Assembly (NCBI RefSeq): GCF_025486315.1
Contig: NZ_JAOOPY010000014.1
Location: 92,927-156,926, forward strand
Reading direction: 5' to 3'
DNA: 64,000 bases
DNA from: Variovorax sp. N23
GTDB lineage: Bacteria > Pseudomonadota > Gammaproteobacteria > Burkholderiales > Burkholderiaceae_C
Under the pieces are notes generated by a model. The model was not told the DNA's origin and did no database searches. It was given only the letters and a program-made list of their open reading frames with translations. This document shows, one piece after another, positions 8,967 through 16,521 of this stretch (positions are counted from its first letter, which is position 1; each line of letters begins with the position of its first letter). Made by a program: the position numbers and the translations under genes.

Positions 8967-9878
8967 ATGAAGACCCGCCCTTTCCAACAAGTCGACGTGT
9001 TCACCGCCGTCCCCTACCGCGGCAACCCGCTCGCGGTGGTGCTCGACGGCACGGGCCTGGACGACGCCGAGCTGCAGCGCCTCGCGCAGTGGACCAACCT
9101 GTCGGAAACGACTTTCCTGCTGCCGCCGACCGACCCGGCCGCGGACTACCGCGTGCGCATCTTCACGCCCGGCAGCGAGCTGCCCTTCGCCGGGCACCCG
9201 ACCATCGGCAGTTGCCATGCGTGGCTGCGTGCCGGTGGCCGACCGAAGTCGGGCGACCGCATCGTGCAGCAGAGCGCCGTCGGCCTGGTGCCGATCCGCC
9301 GCGACGGCGAGCGGCTCGCCTTTGCCGCGCCACCGGTGACGCGCAGCGCGCCGAGCCCGAGCGTGCTGGCGCGGGTGGCCGCCGCGCTCGGCCTGAAGGC
9401 GGCGCAGATCCGCGGGGCGCAGATGCTCGACAACGGGCCGGTGTGGATGGGGCTGCTGCTCGACGACGTCGACACGGTGCTGGCGCTCAAGCCGGACCAC
9501 CGTGCACTGAAGGAACTGCGGCAGAAGGTCGGCGTGGCCGCGGTGCCGAACACGGCGGACGAGGCGCCTGCGCTCATCGGCCGCTCGAACCGCGAAGCGC
9601 GCGCCTTCGGCGCCCGCGGGCAGCCCGCGCCGGTCGGCCTCGAGGTGCGCGCCTTCGCGGCGCCCATCGGCGTCGAGGAAGACCCGGTCACCGGCAGCTT
9701 CAACGCCAGCGTCGCGCAGTGGCTCATCGCCGACGGCCACGTGCCCGAGCGCTACGTCGCCGGCCAGGGCCAGTGCATGGGCCGCGACGGACGGGTGCAC
9801 ATCGAACGCGACGCCGACGGCCAGGTGTGGGTCGGCGGCGATGCCGTGACCTGCATCGAAGGCAGCGTGCACCTCTGA
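8967..9878 (+). CDS. PhzF family isomerase/epimerase-like protein
   Basis: About 303 residues (309 if translation begins at the ATG at 8949, inside the GST gene). The N-terminal QVDVFTAVPYRGNPLAVVL and the GHPTIGSCHAW segment (76-86) identify the PhzF family, and Glu47 in NLSETTF corresponds to the catalytic glutamate that moves a proton in PhzF. The second lobe repeats the diaminopimelate-epimerase-like fold and ends in EDPVTGSFNASVAQWL. PhzF homologues outside phenazine clusters have mostly unknown substrates, and no other phenazine genes are present here, so the name describes the fold only. I prefer 8967 because MKTRPFQQVDVF is the normal family beginning. Confidence 0.9.
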   Translation: MKTRPFQQVDVFTAVPYRGNPLAVVLDGTGLDDAELQRLAQWTNLSETTFLLPPTDPAADYRVRIFTPGSELPFAGHPTIGSCHAWLRAGGRPKSGDRIVQQSAVGLVPIRRDGERLAFAAPPVTRSAPSPSVLARVAAALGLKAAQIRGAQMLDNGPVWMGLLLDDVDTVLALKPDHRALKELRQKVGVAAVPNTADEAPALIGRSNREARAFGARGQPAPVGLEVRAFAAPIGVEEDPVTGSFNASVAQWLIADGHVPERYVAGQGQCMGRDGRVHIERDADGQVWVGGDAVTCIEGSVHL

Positions 9879-9890
9879 GGGAGCCGGCGC

Positions 9891-10583
9891 ATGTCCGCAC
9901 AGATCGACCACCTCGTCATCGCCGCCCGCACGCTCGGCGAGGGCGTGGCGTGGTGCGAAGCCACGCTGGGCGTGACGCCCGGGCCTGGTGGTGCGCACCC
10001 GCTGATGGGCACGCACAACCGGCTGATCTCGGTGGCATCCGACACCTTTCCCCAGGCCTACCTGGAGATCCTCGCGATCGATCCGGCGAAGCAACCGACA
10101 CGCCCCGCCGGACTGGCGCGCTGGTTCGACCTCGACGACGCGGCACTGCAGGCCGAACTCGCGCAGCATGGGCCGCGGCTGATCCACTTCGTCGCCCGCG
10201 TGCCCGATGCCGCTGCGGCGCTGCAGGCGCTCGCGGCGGGGCCGACGCCGATCGACCGCGGCGCGCTCATCGAGGCGTCGCGCGACACGGCGGCCGGCCG
10301 GCTCGACTGGAAGATCAGCGTGCGCGACGACGGCCAGCGCCTGCTGTACGGCGCGCTGCCCACGGTGATCGAGTGGGGGCCGGTGCACCCGACCGACACG
10401 ATGCCCGCGTCGGGCGTCACGCTGACCGGCCTGCACGCGACGCATCCCCGGCCCGACATGCTGCAGGCCGCACACGCGGTCCTGGAGTTGGCGCAGGTGC
10501 CGGTGGAGGCCGGCCCGCCCAACCTCGTGGCCGTGCTGCAGACACCGCGTGGACCGGTCACGCTCGAATCGACAGGGATCTGA
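9891..10583 (+). CDS. VOC/glyoxalase-like domain protein
   Basis: A 230-residue cytosolic protein. It opens with IDHLVIAARTLGEGVAWCEATLG, the first beta-alpha unit of the vicinal oxygen chelate fold, and has PQAYLEILAIDP later in the same module; this fits the Glyoxalase_3 type. His4-Leu5-like positions (DHLV) could supply one metal ligand, but a complete metal site cannot be confirmed by eye. Length and layout suggest a single VOC module with an extended C-terminal half. It starts 12 bp after the PhzF-like gene with GGGAG upstream and ends 5 bp before the dehydratase start. Confidence 0.78.
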   Translation: MSAQIDHLVIAARTLGEGVAWCEATLGVTPGPGGAHPLMGTHNRLISVASDTFPQAYLEILAIDPAKQPTRPAGLARWFDLDDAALQAELAQHGPRLIHFVARVPDAAAALQALAAGPTPIDRGALIEASRDTAAGRLDWKISVRDDGQRLLYGALPTVIEWGPVHPTDTMPASGVTLTGLHATHPRPDMLQAAHAVLELAQVPVEAGPPNLVAVLQTPRGPVTLESTGI

Positions 10584-10588
10584 CCTCC

Positions 10589-11587
10589 ATGCTCGCCGCC
10601 GCCGAACCCCGCATGAACTTCACCCGCGAAGAGATCGAGGCCGCGCAGCGCACCGTCTACGCAGCCATGCCCCCCACGCCGCAGTACGCCTGGCCGCAAC
10701 TCGGTGCACGGCTGGGCTGCCGGCTGTGGGCCAAGCATGAGAACCACACGCCGCTGGGCGCCTTCAAGGTGCGCGGCGGGCTGACCTACATGGAAGCGCT
10801 GGCGCGCGAGCGCCCCGAGGTACGCCGGGTGGTGAGCGCCACGCGCGGCAACCATGGCCAGTCGATCGGCTTCGCGGCGGCGCGCCACGGGCTGGCGGCG
10901 ACCATCGTGGTGCCGCATGGCAACTCGGTCGAGAAGAACGCCGCGATGCGCGCGCTCGGCGTGCAGCTCGTCGAGCACGGCGATGACTTCCAGGCCGCCA
11001 GCGAGCACGCCGCGGTGCTCGCCGCCGAGCAGGGCCTGCACCGCGTGCCCTCTTTCGCACGCGACCTGGTGCGCGGCGTCGCGACGGCCTACGTGGAATT
11101 CTTCGAGGCGCTGAAACGTGCGGGCGAGGTGCCCGACGTGCTGTTCGTGCCCATCGGCCTCGGGTCGGGCTTCGCGGCCGCGGCCGCCGCGCGACGGCAC
11201 TGCGACGTGCGCACGAAACTCGTCGGCGTGGTGTCTTCGCACGCCACCGCGTACCGCGACTCCTTCCGCGCGGGTCGTGCGATGGAAGCGCCGGTGACCA
11301 CCTTGCTGGCCGACGGCATGGCCTGCCGCACGCCGGTGCCCGAATCGGTCGAGGTGCTGCTGCGCGAGGCCGACGACGTGGTCGCGGTGAGCGACGACGA
11401 GGTGGCCGCCGCGATGCGCATCCTCTTCACCGACACCCACAACGTGGCCGAAGGTGCGGGCGCCGCGGCGCTGGCGGCCGCGCTGCAGCAGCGCGAGCGC
11501 TGGGCCGGCCGGACGGTCGGCATCGCCGTGACCGGCGGCAATGTCGACGCCGCCGTCTACGCCCGGGTGCTTACCAGCGCGCCTTGA
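10589..11587 (+). CDS. Threonine/serine dehydratase (PLP fold-type II)
   Basis: A 332-residue beta-family PLP enzyme. The Schiff-base lysine is Lys60 in HTPLGAFKVRGG, followed by TRGNHGQSIGFAA (the asparagine loop around the cofactor), the phosphate loop GLGSGFAAAAA, and VAVSDDEVAAAMR near the end. The family removes the hydroxyl and amine from threonine or serine to give 2-ketobutyrate or pyruvate. It lacks the C-terminal ACT regulatory domain of biosynthetic IlvA, so it is of the short, catabolic or promiscuous type. The ATG at 10589 gives MLAAAEPRMNFTREE; Met9 (10613) is an alternative. Its last 17 bp overlap the convergent autotransporter gene. Confidence 0.88.
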   Translation: MLAAAEPRMNFTREEIEAAQRTVYAAMPPTPQYAWPQLGARLGCRLWAKHENHTPLGAFKVRGGLTYMEALARERPEVRRVVSATRGNHGQSIGFAAARHGLAATIVVPHGNSVEKNAAMRALGVQLVEHGDDFQAASEHAAVLAAEQGLHRVPSFARDLVRGVATAYVEFFEALKRAGEVPDVLFVPIGLGSGFAAAAAARRHCDVRTKLVGVVSSHATAYRDSFRAGRAMEAPVTTLLADGMACRTPVPESVEVLLREADDVVAVSDDEVAAAMRILFTDTHNVAEGAGAAALAAALQQRERWAGRTVGIAVTGGNVDAAVYARVLTSAP

Positions 11588-14500
11588 CGCCGATCGATCC
11601 CTGCACGCCGCTCTTGATGCGGGCGTCGCCGCCGACGGCGAACATCTGGCCGACTTCGCCGTAGACGCTCCAGGTCGGGTTCAGGGCCAGCGTCATGCCG
11701 CCGGCCACTTCGCCCCAGGTGCCGCCGGTGCGCGTGGCGATGTCGGTGGTCGCTGCCGGGCCGACGAAGCGCGCGATGTCGGTGCCGCTCGAAGCGCGGT
11801 ACAGGTTCAGGCGAGCGTAGGGTTGCAGGGCGCCGAGCGAGGTGCTCATCTCGCCCTTCACCCGCACGCCGGCACGAGCGACCCAGCCGTTGTCGCTGTC
11901 CTGCTGCACGCGGGCGCCGGAGATCGACACGTCGTCGAGGTCGACGCGCTGGTAGATGAGCTGCAGCTGCGGCTCGATCGTCCAGCCCTGGCCCAGTGCG
12001 AGCGACTGGCCGACTTCGATGGACGCGGTCTGGCTGTCGCCCTTGCCCGATGCGAAGGCGTTGCCTTGCGGCTGCACGGTGTAGCGGTGGTCGCCGGCCT
12101 GCAGCACGGCGTCGGCGTAGAAGCCGTTGGCGCCGTACCAGGTCGCATAGGCGCCGAGGTAGCGCGAGCGCAGGTCGTTGCGGCCGACGCCGCCGTACAC
12201 GCCGCGGGCGAAGCCGTTCACACTGATGTCGCCGTCGAGCTGGCCGACGTAGATGCCGGCGTGCCAGTTGCCGTCGGCCCACAGGTCGGTGCCAACCTGG
12301 AAGCCGTCGAGGCGGCCCTTGCTGTCCGGCGAGGTGTCGCCCTGCTGCTTGACCTCGATGCCGGTGCTGATGACACGGCCCCAGGCATTGCGCGCGCCGG
12401 TGCTGGCGGCGCCGGCCACCGGCTCGTCGCCCATGCGCTGGTGCAGGTTGCCGAGCATGGCCCAGTCGGCCTGGCGCAGTTGCTGCGGCAGCGCGGCGAA
12501 GAGCGGGACTTCGGCGCGGTAGGTCGGCACGGTGACGGCGGGCGCGCTCGGTGCGCTCGGTGCGTTGGGCGTGACCACCGGCGTCGGCGCGGGCACGGTG
12601 GTCTCCGAACGCAGGTACCAGTTGTCGCCGGCGCCGCTCGCGTCGGCCGCGTGCAGCGTGTATTCGAAGGCGCCGGCGTCGACGTGGCCGCCAGCCAGGG
12701 TGAAGGCGCTCTTGGTGGTCTGCGCGGTGGTGGTCGCGCCGTTGAGCGCGCTCACGACCTCGATGCCGTTGCCCGTGGTCTGGGCGCCCAGGCCGCCGAG
12801 GTTGACGACCTGCATGGTGGTGCGGCCGCTGGCGCTGGCGGCGGCGCCATTGAGCACCAGCCGGTCGGTCGCGCTGCTGCTGTCGCCGAGCGCAGTGCCC
12901 AGGCGCAGCGTGCCGTTGTTGCCGACGTAGGCGCCGGTGACGGTCAGCCGCGTGCCGGGCGTGCTGCCGACGAGCGACACGGTGCCGCTGTTGGCGAGTG
13001 AAGCCACGGTCTGGCTCGCGCCGGCCAGGTCGAGCGTGGCGCCTGCGGCCACGCTGTGGGCCGACGCCGCGCTCAGCGTGTTGGCGGCACCGGCCAGCAG
13101 TGTGCCGCTGGCGACGGTGGTGGTGCCGGTGTAGCTGTTGGCGCCGGTCAGCGTCAGCGTGCCGGTGCCGATCTTGACGACGTTGCCGCCCGTGCCACCG
13201 GCCACGCCGCCGTCCTGGATCACGCCGCCGATCGTGTCGTTGGCATTCAGGCCCCCGACCGTGAGGGTACGGGCGCCGAGCAGCACGTCGCCGTTGCCGC
13301 TGAGCGAGCCGATGGCCGTTGCGGCCGTGACGTTCGACACGTCGACGTTGCCCTGGCTGGTCACGGCCTGCGTGGCCAGCGTGGCCGCGTTGCTCATGCG
13401 CAGGCCGGCGCCGGCGTCGACCTGCACCGCACCGCTGCCCAGCGCGCTGGCGCCGTTCATGTCGAGCACGCCGCCCTGGATGGCCGTGCCGCCGCTGTAG
13501 CTGTTGGCGGCCGTGAGTTCGAGCGTGCCGGCACCGGTCTTGGTCAGCGACTGGCTGCCGCCGCTTTCACCGATGGCGCCGCTCTGGCGCACATCGCCGT
13601 TCGCGACGTTGAGCGCCGCATGGCCGGTCAGCGTGAGGGCGTTCGCGAGATCGCTCATGCGGGTGCCGTCGTAGGCTAGCGTGGTGCCGCCGGCCAGCGA
13701 AACGCCACCGGTGCCGACCGCGCTGTTGTTGGCGACGCGCAGCGTGCCGCCTTCGACGCGGGTGCCGCCGGCGTAGGTGTTGGCGCCCGACAGCGTGAGG
13801 ACGCCGGCGCCGTACTTGACCATGGTGCCGTTGCCGCCGGCGACCAAACCGTCGGAGATCACGCCCGAGAAGTCGCCCGCGCCGGTGCGCAGGGTGCTCG
13901 AGCCGAGCCCGATCGTGCCGGTACCGTAGAGGGCGCCGATGGTTTCCACAAGATTCGGCGAGACGAACGCCAGTCCGGGCAGCGTGATGCCGCCGATGGT
14001 CGGGCCGAAGGGGCTGTTCACCGTCACGGTCGAGGTGTCGGCGATCTGCTCGTTCTCGCGCAGGGCCACCGTGGCGTTGGGCTCCACCAGCAGATCCCCC
14101 TGGATCGAAGTGGCGCCACCGGTGCGCCGCAGCACCAGAACCATGCGCCCCCGCACGGTGGTCAGGCCGGTATAGGTATTGGACTGGTTGCCGACCATGT
14201 CGACGTCGCCCCAGTACTGGCTGGAAAAGGGCGCTTCGAAGGTGATGCCGTGGTTGCCCGATACCACGCCGCCCAGCGTTAGCAGGTAGGCCACGGAGGA
14301 CGGGCCGCCGAAGCTGATGGTCGCATCGGTGTTCAGCGCCACGTTGCCGTTGAGCGTGAGGCCGTTCTCGCGCGAGGTCGGCATCGAATCGGCGCGCGTG
14401 TCGAGCGGGTCGACCGAGAAGTTGCCGTTGACCACCACGTCGTTCGCCAGCGTGACGCCGCCGCGCAGCATGCCGCCGTTGATGGTCAGCGTGCCGGTGC

Positions 14501-14909
14501 CCAGTGAGTCGTTGGCGGTCACCTCGAGCGCACCGCTCTGCAGCGTGGTGCCGCCGGTGTAGGTGTTGGCGACGGGGCCGCCTGCAGACACCCGGTTGCC
14601 GAGCACCAGCAAGCCGTCGCCGGTCTTGGTGAAGCCCCCGGCGCCGTCGATCACGCCGGACTGCGTCGCCGTGCTGCCCGATGCGGTCACTTCCAGGTCG
14701 GTGTTGCCGGTTGCCAGCGTGAGGCCCGTGGTGTTGTTGCTCCCGGCGGGGTAGACCGTCTGCGCCACGGCGGCGCCGGTGGTCAGGAGTGCGGCAGCGA
14801 GCACCACGATGGAGGCGCCGCGGCCACCGCCACGCGCACGATCGACTTCGGACACGGCGACCCAGGCGCCGAGGGCGTGGTTCCAGACACTGCGATAGGA
14901 CTTGTTCAC
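11571..14909 (-). CDS. Autotransporter (type Va) with ESPR signal and PATR repeats
   Basis: About 1112 residues. I place the start at a GTG (14909) because it gives the extended signal peptide region VNKSYRSVWNHALGAWVAVS directly, with AGAAGAG about 7 bases upstream; the longer reading adds 13 residues before the ESPR. The passenger contains at least five autotransporter-associated beta-strand repeats (for example NTYAGGTRVEGGTLRV and NSYTGTTTVASGTLLAG), forming a beta-helix. A proline/valine linker (about 800-840) leads to the final 270 residues, a 12-strand beta-barrel beginning NAWGRVISTGIEV and ending in an outer-membrane C-terminal Trp (VKARW). No protease or lipase motif is seen, so an adhesin or surface-structural role is the likely guess. 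Confidence 0.93.
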   Translation of the reverse strand: MNKSYRSVWNHALGAWVAVSEVDRARGGGRGASIVVLAAALLTTGAAVAQTVYPAGSNNTTGLTLATGNTDLEVTASGSTATQSGVIDGAGGFTKTGDGLLVLGNRVSAGGPVANTYTGGTTLQSGALEVTANDSLGTGTLTINGGMLRGGVTLANDVVVNGNFSVDPLDTRADSMPTSRENGLTLNGNVALNTDATISFGGPSSVAYLLTLGGVVSGNHGITFEAPFSSQYWGDVDMVGNQSNTYTGLTTVRGRMVLVLRRTGGATSIQGDLLVEPNATVALRENEQIADTSTVTVNSPFGPTIGGITLPGLAFVSPNLVETIGALYGTGTIGLGSSTLRTGAGDFSGVISDGLVAGGNGTMVKYGAGVLTLSGANTYAGGTRVEGGTLRVANNSAVGTGGVSLAGGTTLAYDGTRMSDLANALTLTGHAALNVANGDVRQSGAIGESGGSQSLTKTGAGTLELTAANSYSGGTAIQGGVLDMNGASALGSGAVQVDAGAGLRMSNAATLATQAVTSQGNVDVSNVTAATAIGSLSGNGDVLLGARTLTVGGLNANDTIGGVIQDGGVAGGTGGNVVKIGTGTLTLTGANSYTGTTTVASGTLLAGAANTLSAASAHSVAAGATLDLAGASQTVASLANSGTVSLVGSTPGTRLTVTGAYVGNNGTLRLGTALGDSSSATDRLVLNGAAASASGRTTMQVVNLGGLGAQTTGNGIEVVSALNGATTTAQTTKSAFTLAGGHVDAGAFEYTLHAADASGAGDNWYLRSETTVPAPTPVVTPNAPSAPSAPAVTVPTYRAEVPLFAALPQQLRQADWAMLGNLHQRMGDEPVAGAASTGARNAWGRVISTGIEVKQQGDTSPDSKGRLDGFQVGTDLWADGNWHAGIYVGQLDGDISVNGFARGVYGGVGRNDLRSRYLGAYATWYGANGFYADAVLQAGDHRYTVQPQGNAFASGKGDSQTASIEVGQSLALGQGWTIEPQLQLIYQRVDLDDVSISGARVQQDSDNGWVARAGVRVKGEMSTSLGALQPYARLNLYRASSGTDIARFVGPAATTDIATRTGGTWGEVAGGMTLALNPTWSVYGEVGQMFAVGGDARIKSGVQGSIGVKARW

Positions 14910-15139
14910 GGTAGACTCTTCTCTGATGTGCGCCCTAGCACGGTGCAAGAACCGCTGAGCACTGTTATACGAAAGTGCTCAATTCTTTCACAGTTAGAAC
15001 TTTGTACCTCGTGCATTGACACATCAACGCACCACCGCGTGACATTTGTCACGCATACGTCATGTGCAGCCGCTCCCCAAAGGCGGGCTGAAGTCGCCGC
15101 CGTGACGTGGCCGGCGCACCTTCTGGCCAAAATCGCTGC
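14910..15139. promoter_or_regulatory. Divergent promoter region with three inverted repeats
   Basis: This 230-bp AT-richer spacer separates the autotransporter and the histidine phosphatase gene. It holds three dyads: TGAGCACT/AGTGCTCA with a 10-base centre (14956-14981, perfect 8-bp arms); GTGCATTGA/TCAACGCAC with a 4-base centre (15011-15032, one mismatch); and GCGTGACA-TT-TGTCACGC (15037-15054, perfect 8-bp arms). The first dyad lies in or near the autotransporter 5' leader and spans TATAAC on the minus strand, a possible -10. I cannot assign a regulator. Confidence 0.5.
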
Positions 15140-15814
15140 ATGGGACACCTCTACCTCGTGCGCCACGGTCAGGCCAGCTTCGGTGCCGACGACTACGACC
15201 AATTGAGTGCGCTGGGCCGGCGCCAGGCCGTGCGGCTGGGCGCCTATTGGCGCGAGCGCGGCATGCGCTTCGACGCGGTGATCACCGGCACGCTGAAGCG
15301 GCACCGGCAGACCTGGGAAGGGATTGCCGAGGGACTCCGTCTGGAAGCGCAGGACGTGCGCCCCTGGCCGGGGCTCGACGAGTACGACAGCGAGGCGGTG
15401 ATCGCCACCATCCACCCCGAGAAGTTGCAGAAGCCCGACACGCCCGAGCTGTACCGCCACCACTTCCGGCTGCTGCGCGACGGCCTGGGCGCCTGGATGG
15501 CGGGCCGCACCGCCCCGGCCGGCATGCCGAGCTACGCGGATTTCCTGGCGGGGGTGACCACCGCGCTCGACCATGTGCGCGCCGAGCACCATGGCGCGAA
15601 GGTCCTGGTCGTGTCGAGCGGCGGGCCGATCAGCACCGCGGTGGGCCATGTGCTGGGAACGCCCCCCGAAACCACCATCGAACTGAACATGCGCATCCGC
15701 AACACGGCCGTGACCGAGTTCGTCTTCACGCCCAAACGGCACATGCTGCTGACGTACAACACCCTGCCGCACCTCGACGGGCCGGACGACGAGGACATGG
15801 TCAGCTACGCCTGA
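15140..15814 (+). CDS. Histidine phosphatase family protein (phosphoglycerate-mutase-like)
   Basis: A 224-residue member of the branch-1 histidine phosphatase superfamily. LYLVRHGQASFGADDYDQLS holds the catalytic His9 in the RHG motif at the very N-terminus; a second conserved arginine is in GTLKRHRQTW and the second histidine is in the SSGGPIS region. The ATG at 15140 is chosen over a GTG at 15107 because it gives the standard family start MGHLYLVRHG. The substrate is not predictable. It stands alone, divergent from the autotransporter. Confidence 0.88.
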   Translation: MGHLYLVRHGQASFGADDYDQLSALGRRQAVRLGAYWRERGMRFDAVITGTLKRHRQTWEGIAEGLRLEAQDVRPWPGLDEYDSEAVIATIHPEKLQKPDTPELYRHHFRLLRDGLGAWMAGRTAPAGMPSYADFLAGVTTALDHVRAEHHGAKVLVVSSGGPISTAVGHVLGTPPETTIELNMRIRNTAVTEFVFTPKRHMLLTYNTLPHLDGPDDEDMVSYA

Positions 15815-15854
15815 GGCCGCGCGTCGACGGGCCCGCGCTCAGGCGCTCAGAAAC

Positions 15855-16181
15855 TCAGGCCTGCCAGACCCCGTAGCCGAGCGCGCGCAGGCGGATGCCG
15901 AGCTCGACTTCCATCGACCTCGCCTCGTCGTAACCCATCGGGTTGTAGCGCTCGTAGATCGCGGGCAGCAGGTGCAGCCCGTGGTCGGTCACGAAGCGGT
16001 TGGCCTGCAGGCCGGCCTTGTGCTTGTCGAAGCGCACGTCCGGGTCGAGCCCGGTCATGCCGACATAGACGAAGGGCTTGCCCAGCACGTAGCCGGGGTT
16101 GGCCCGCCGGAAGCGGGCGATGTTCCACACCCGGTCGTCGAGCGCGACGACATAGACGTGGTAGTGCGGGCGCCGTGCCAT
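15855..16181 (-). CDS. Small GIY-YIG-nuclease-like protein of unknown function
   Basis: A 108-residue cytosolic protein. HVYVVALDD near the N-terminus and FVYVGMTGLDPDVRFDKHKAG (about 36-56) match the layout of a GIY-YIG core: a short beta strand with Tyr, then Tyr-x-Gly, an Arg in the first helix and a following His. The insertion between the two strands (RVWNIARFRRANPGYVLGKP) is longer than usual, and the usual catalytic Glu after the His helix is not obvious. I therefore describe the fold only. It lies 33 bp downstream of the GlsB-type gene on the same strand. Confidence 0.6.
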   Translation of the reverse strand: MARRPHYHVYVVALDDRVWNIARFRRANPGYVLGKPFVYVGMTGLDPDVRFDKHKAGLQANRFVTDHGLHLLPAIYERYNPMGYDEARSMEVELGIRLRALGYGVWQA

Positions 16182-16214
16182 TCAACGACCGAAGCGTTGC
16201 GCTTCGGGGGTGGG

Positions 16215-16460
16215 CTACTTCCTCTTGAGCATGCCCCAGATGAAAAGCAACACGATCGCGCCGACCACGGAGGCGATGAAGCCGGCGCCCTGACCCACCG
16301 TGTACCACCCCATGGCCTGGCCCAGGTACGTGGCGATCAGCGAGCCCGCGATACCGATCAGCGTGGTGACGATGAAGCCCGCCGAGTCGTCGCCGGGCTT
16401 GAGTGCGCGCGCGACGAGCCCTGCGACGAAGCCGATCAGAATGGTCCAGACGATGCTCAT
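16215..16460 (-). CDS. GlsB/YeaQ/YmgE family stress-response membrane protein
   Basis: An 81-residue protein with three hydrophobic helices and glycine-rich turns: IVWTILIGFVAGLVARALKP, then FIVTTLIGIAGSLIATYLG and FIASVVGAIVLLFIWGMLKRK. This is the full usual length of the transglycosylase-associated protein family. Members are small inner-membrane proteins raised under acid, osmotic or stationary-phase stress, and their biochemical role is unknown. AAGGGAATC just upstream of the ATG provides an RBS. Confidence 0.9.
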   Translation of the reverse strand: MSIVWTILIGFVAGLVARALKPGDDSAGFIVTTLIGIAGSLIATYLGQAMGWYTVGQGAGFIASVVGAIVLLFIWGMLKRK

Positions 16461-16521
16461 GATGATTCCCTTGAAGTGAGGCGGGGGGCTGAAAGAAGGA
16501 CGTGGTGGCCGCGCCGCCGGC

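Noticed and set aside
8967..9878. Phenazine biosynthesis gene
   Set aside because: The PhzF fold is clear but no other phz genes are present; the family is mostly of other or unknown function.
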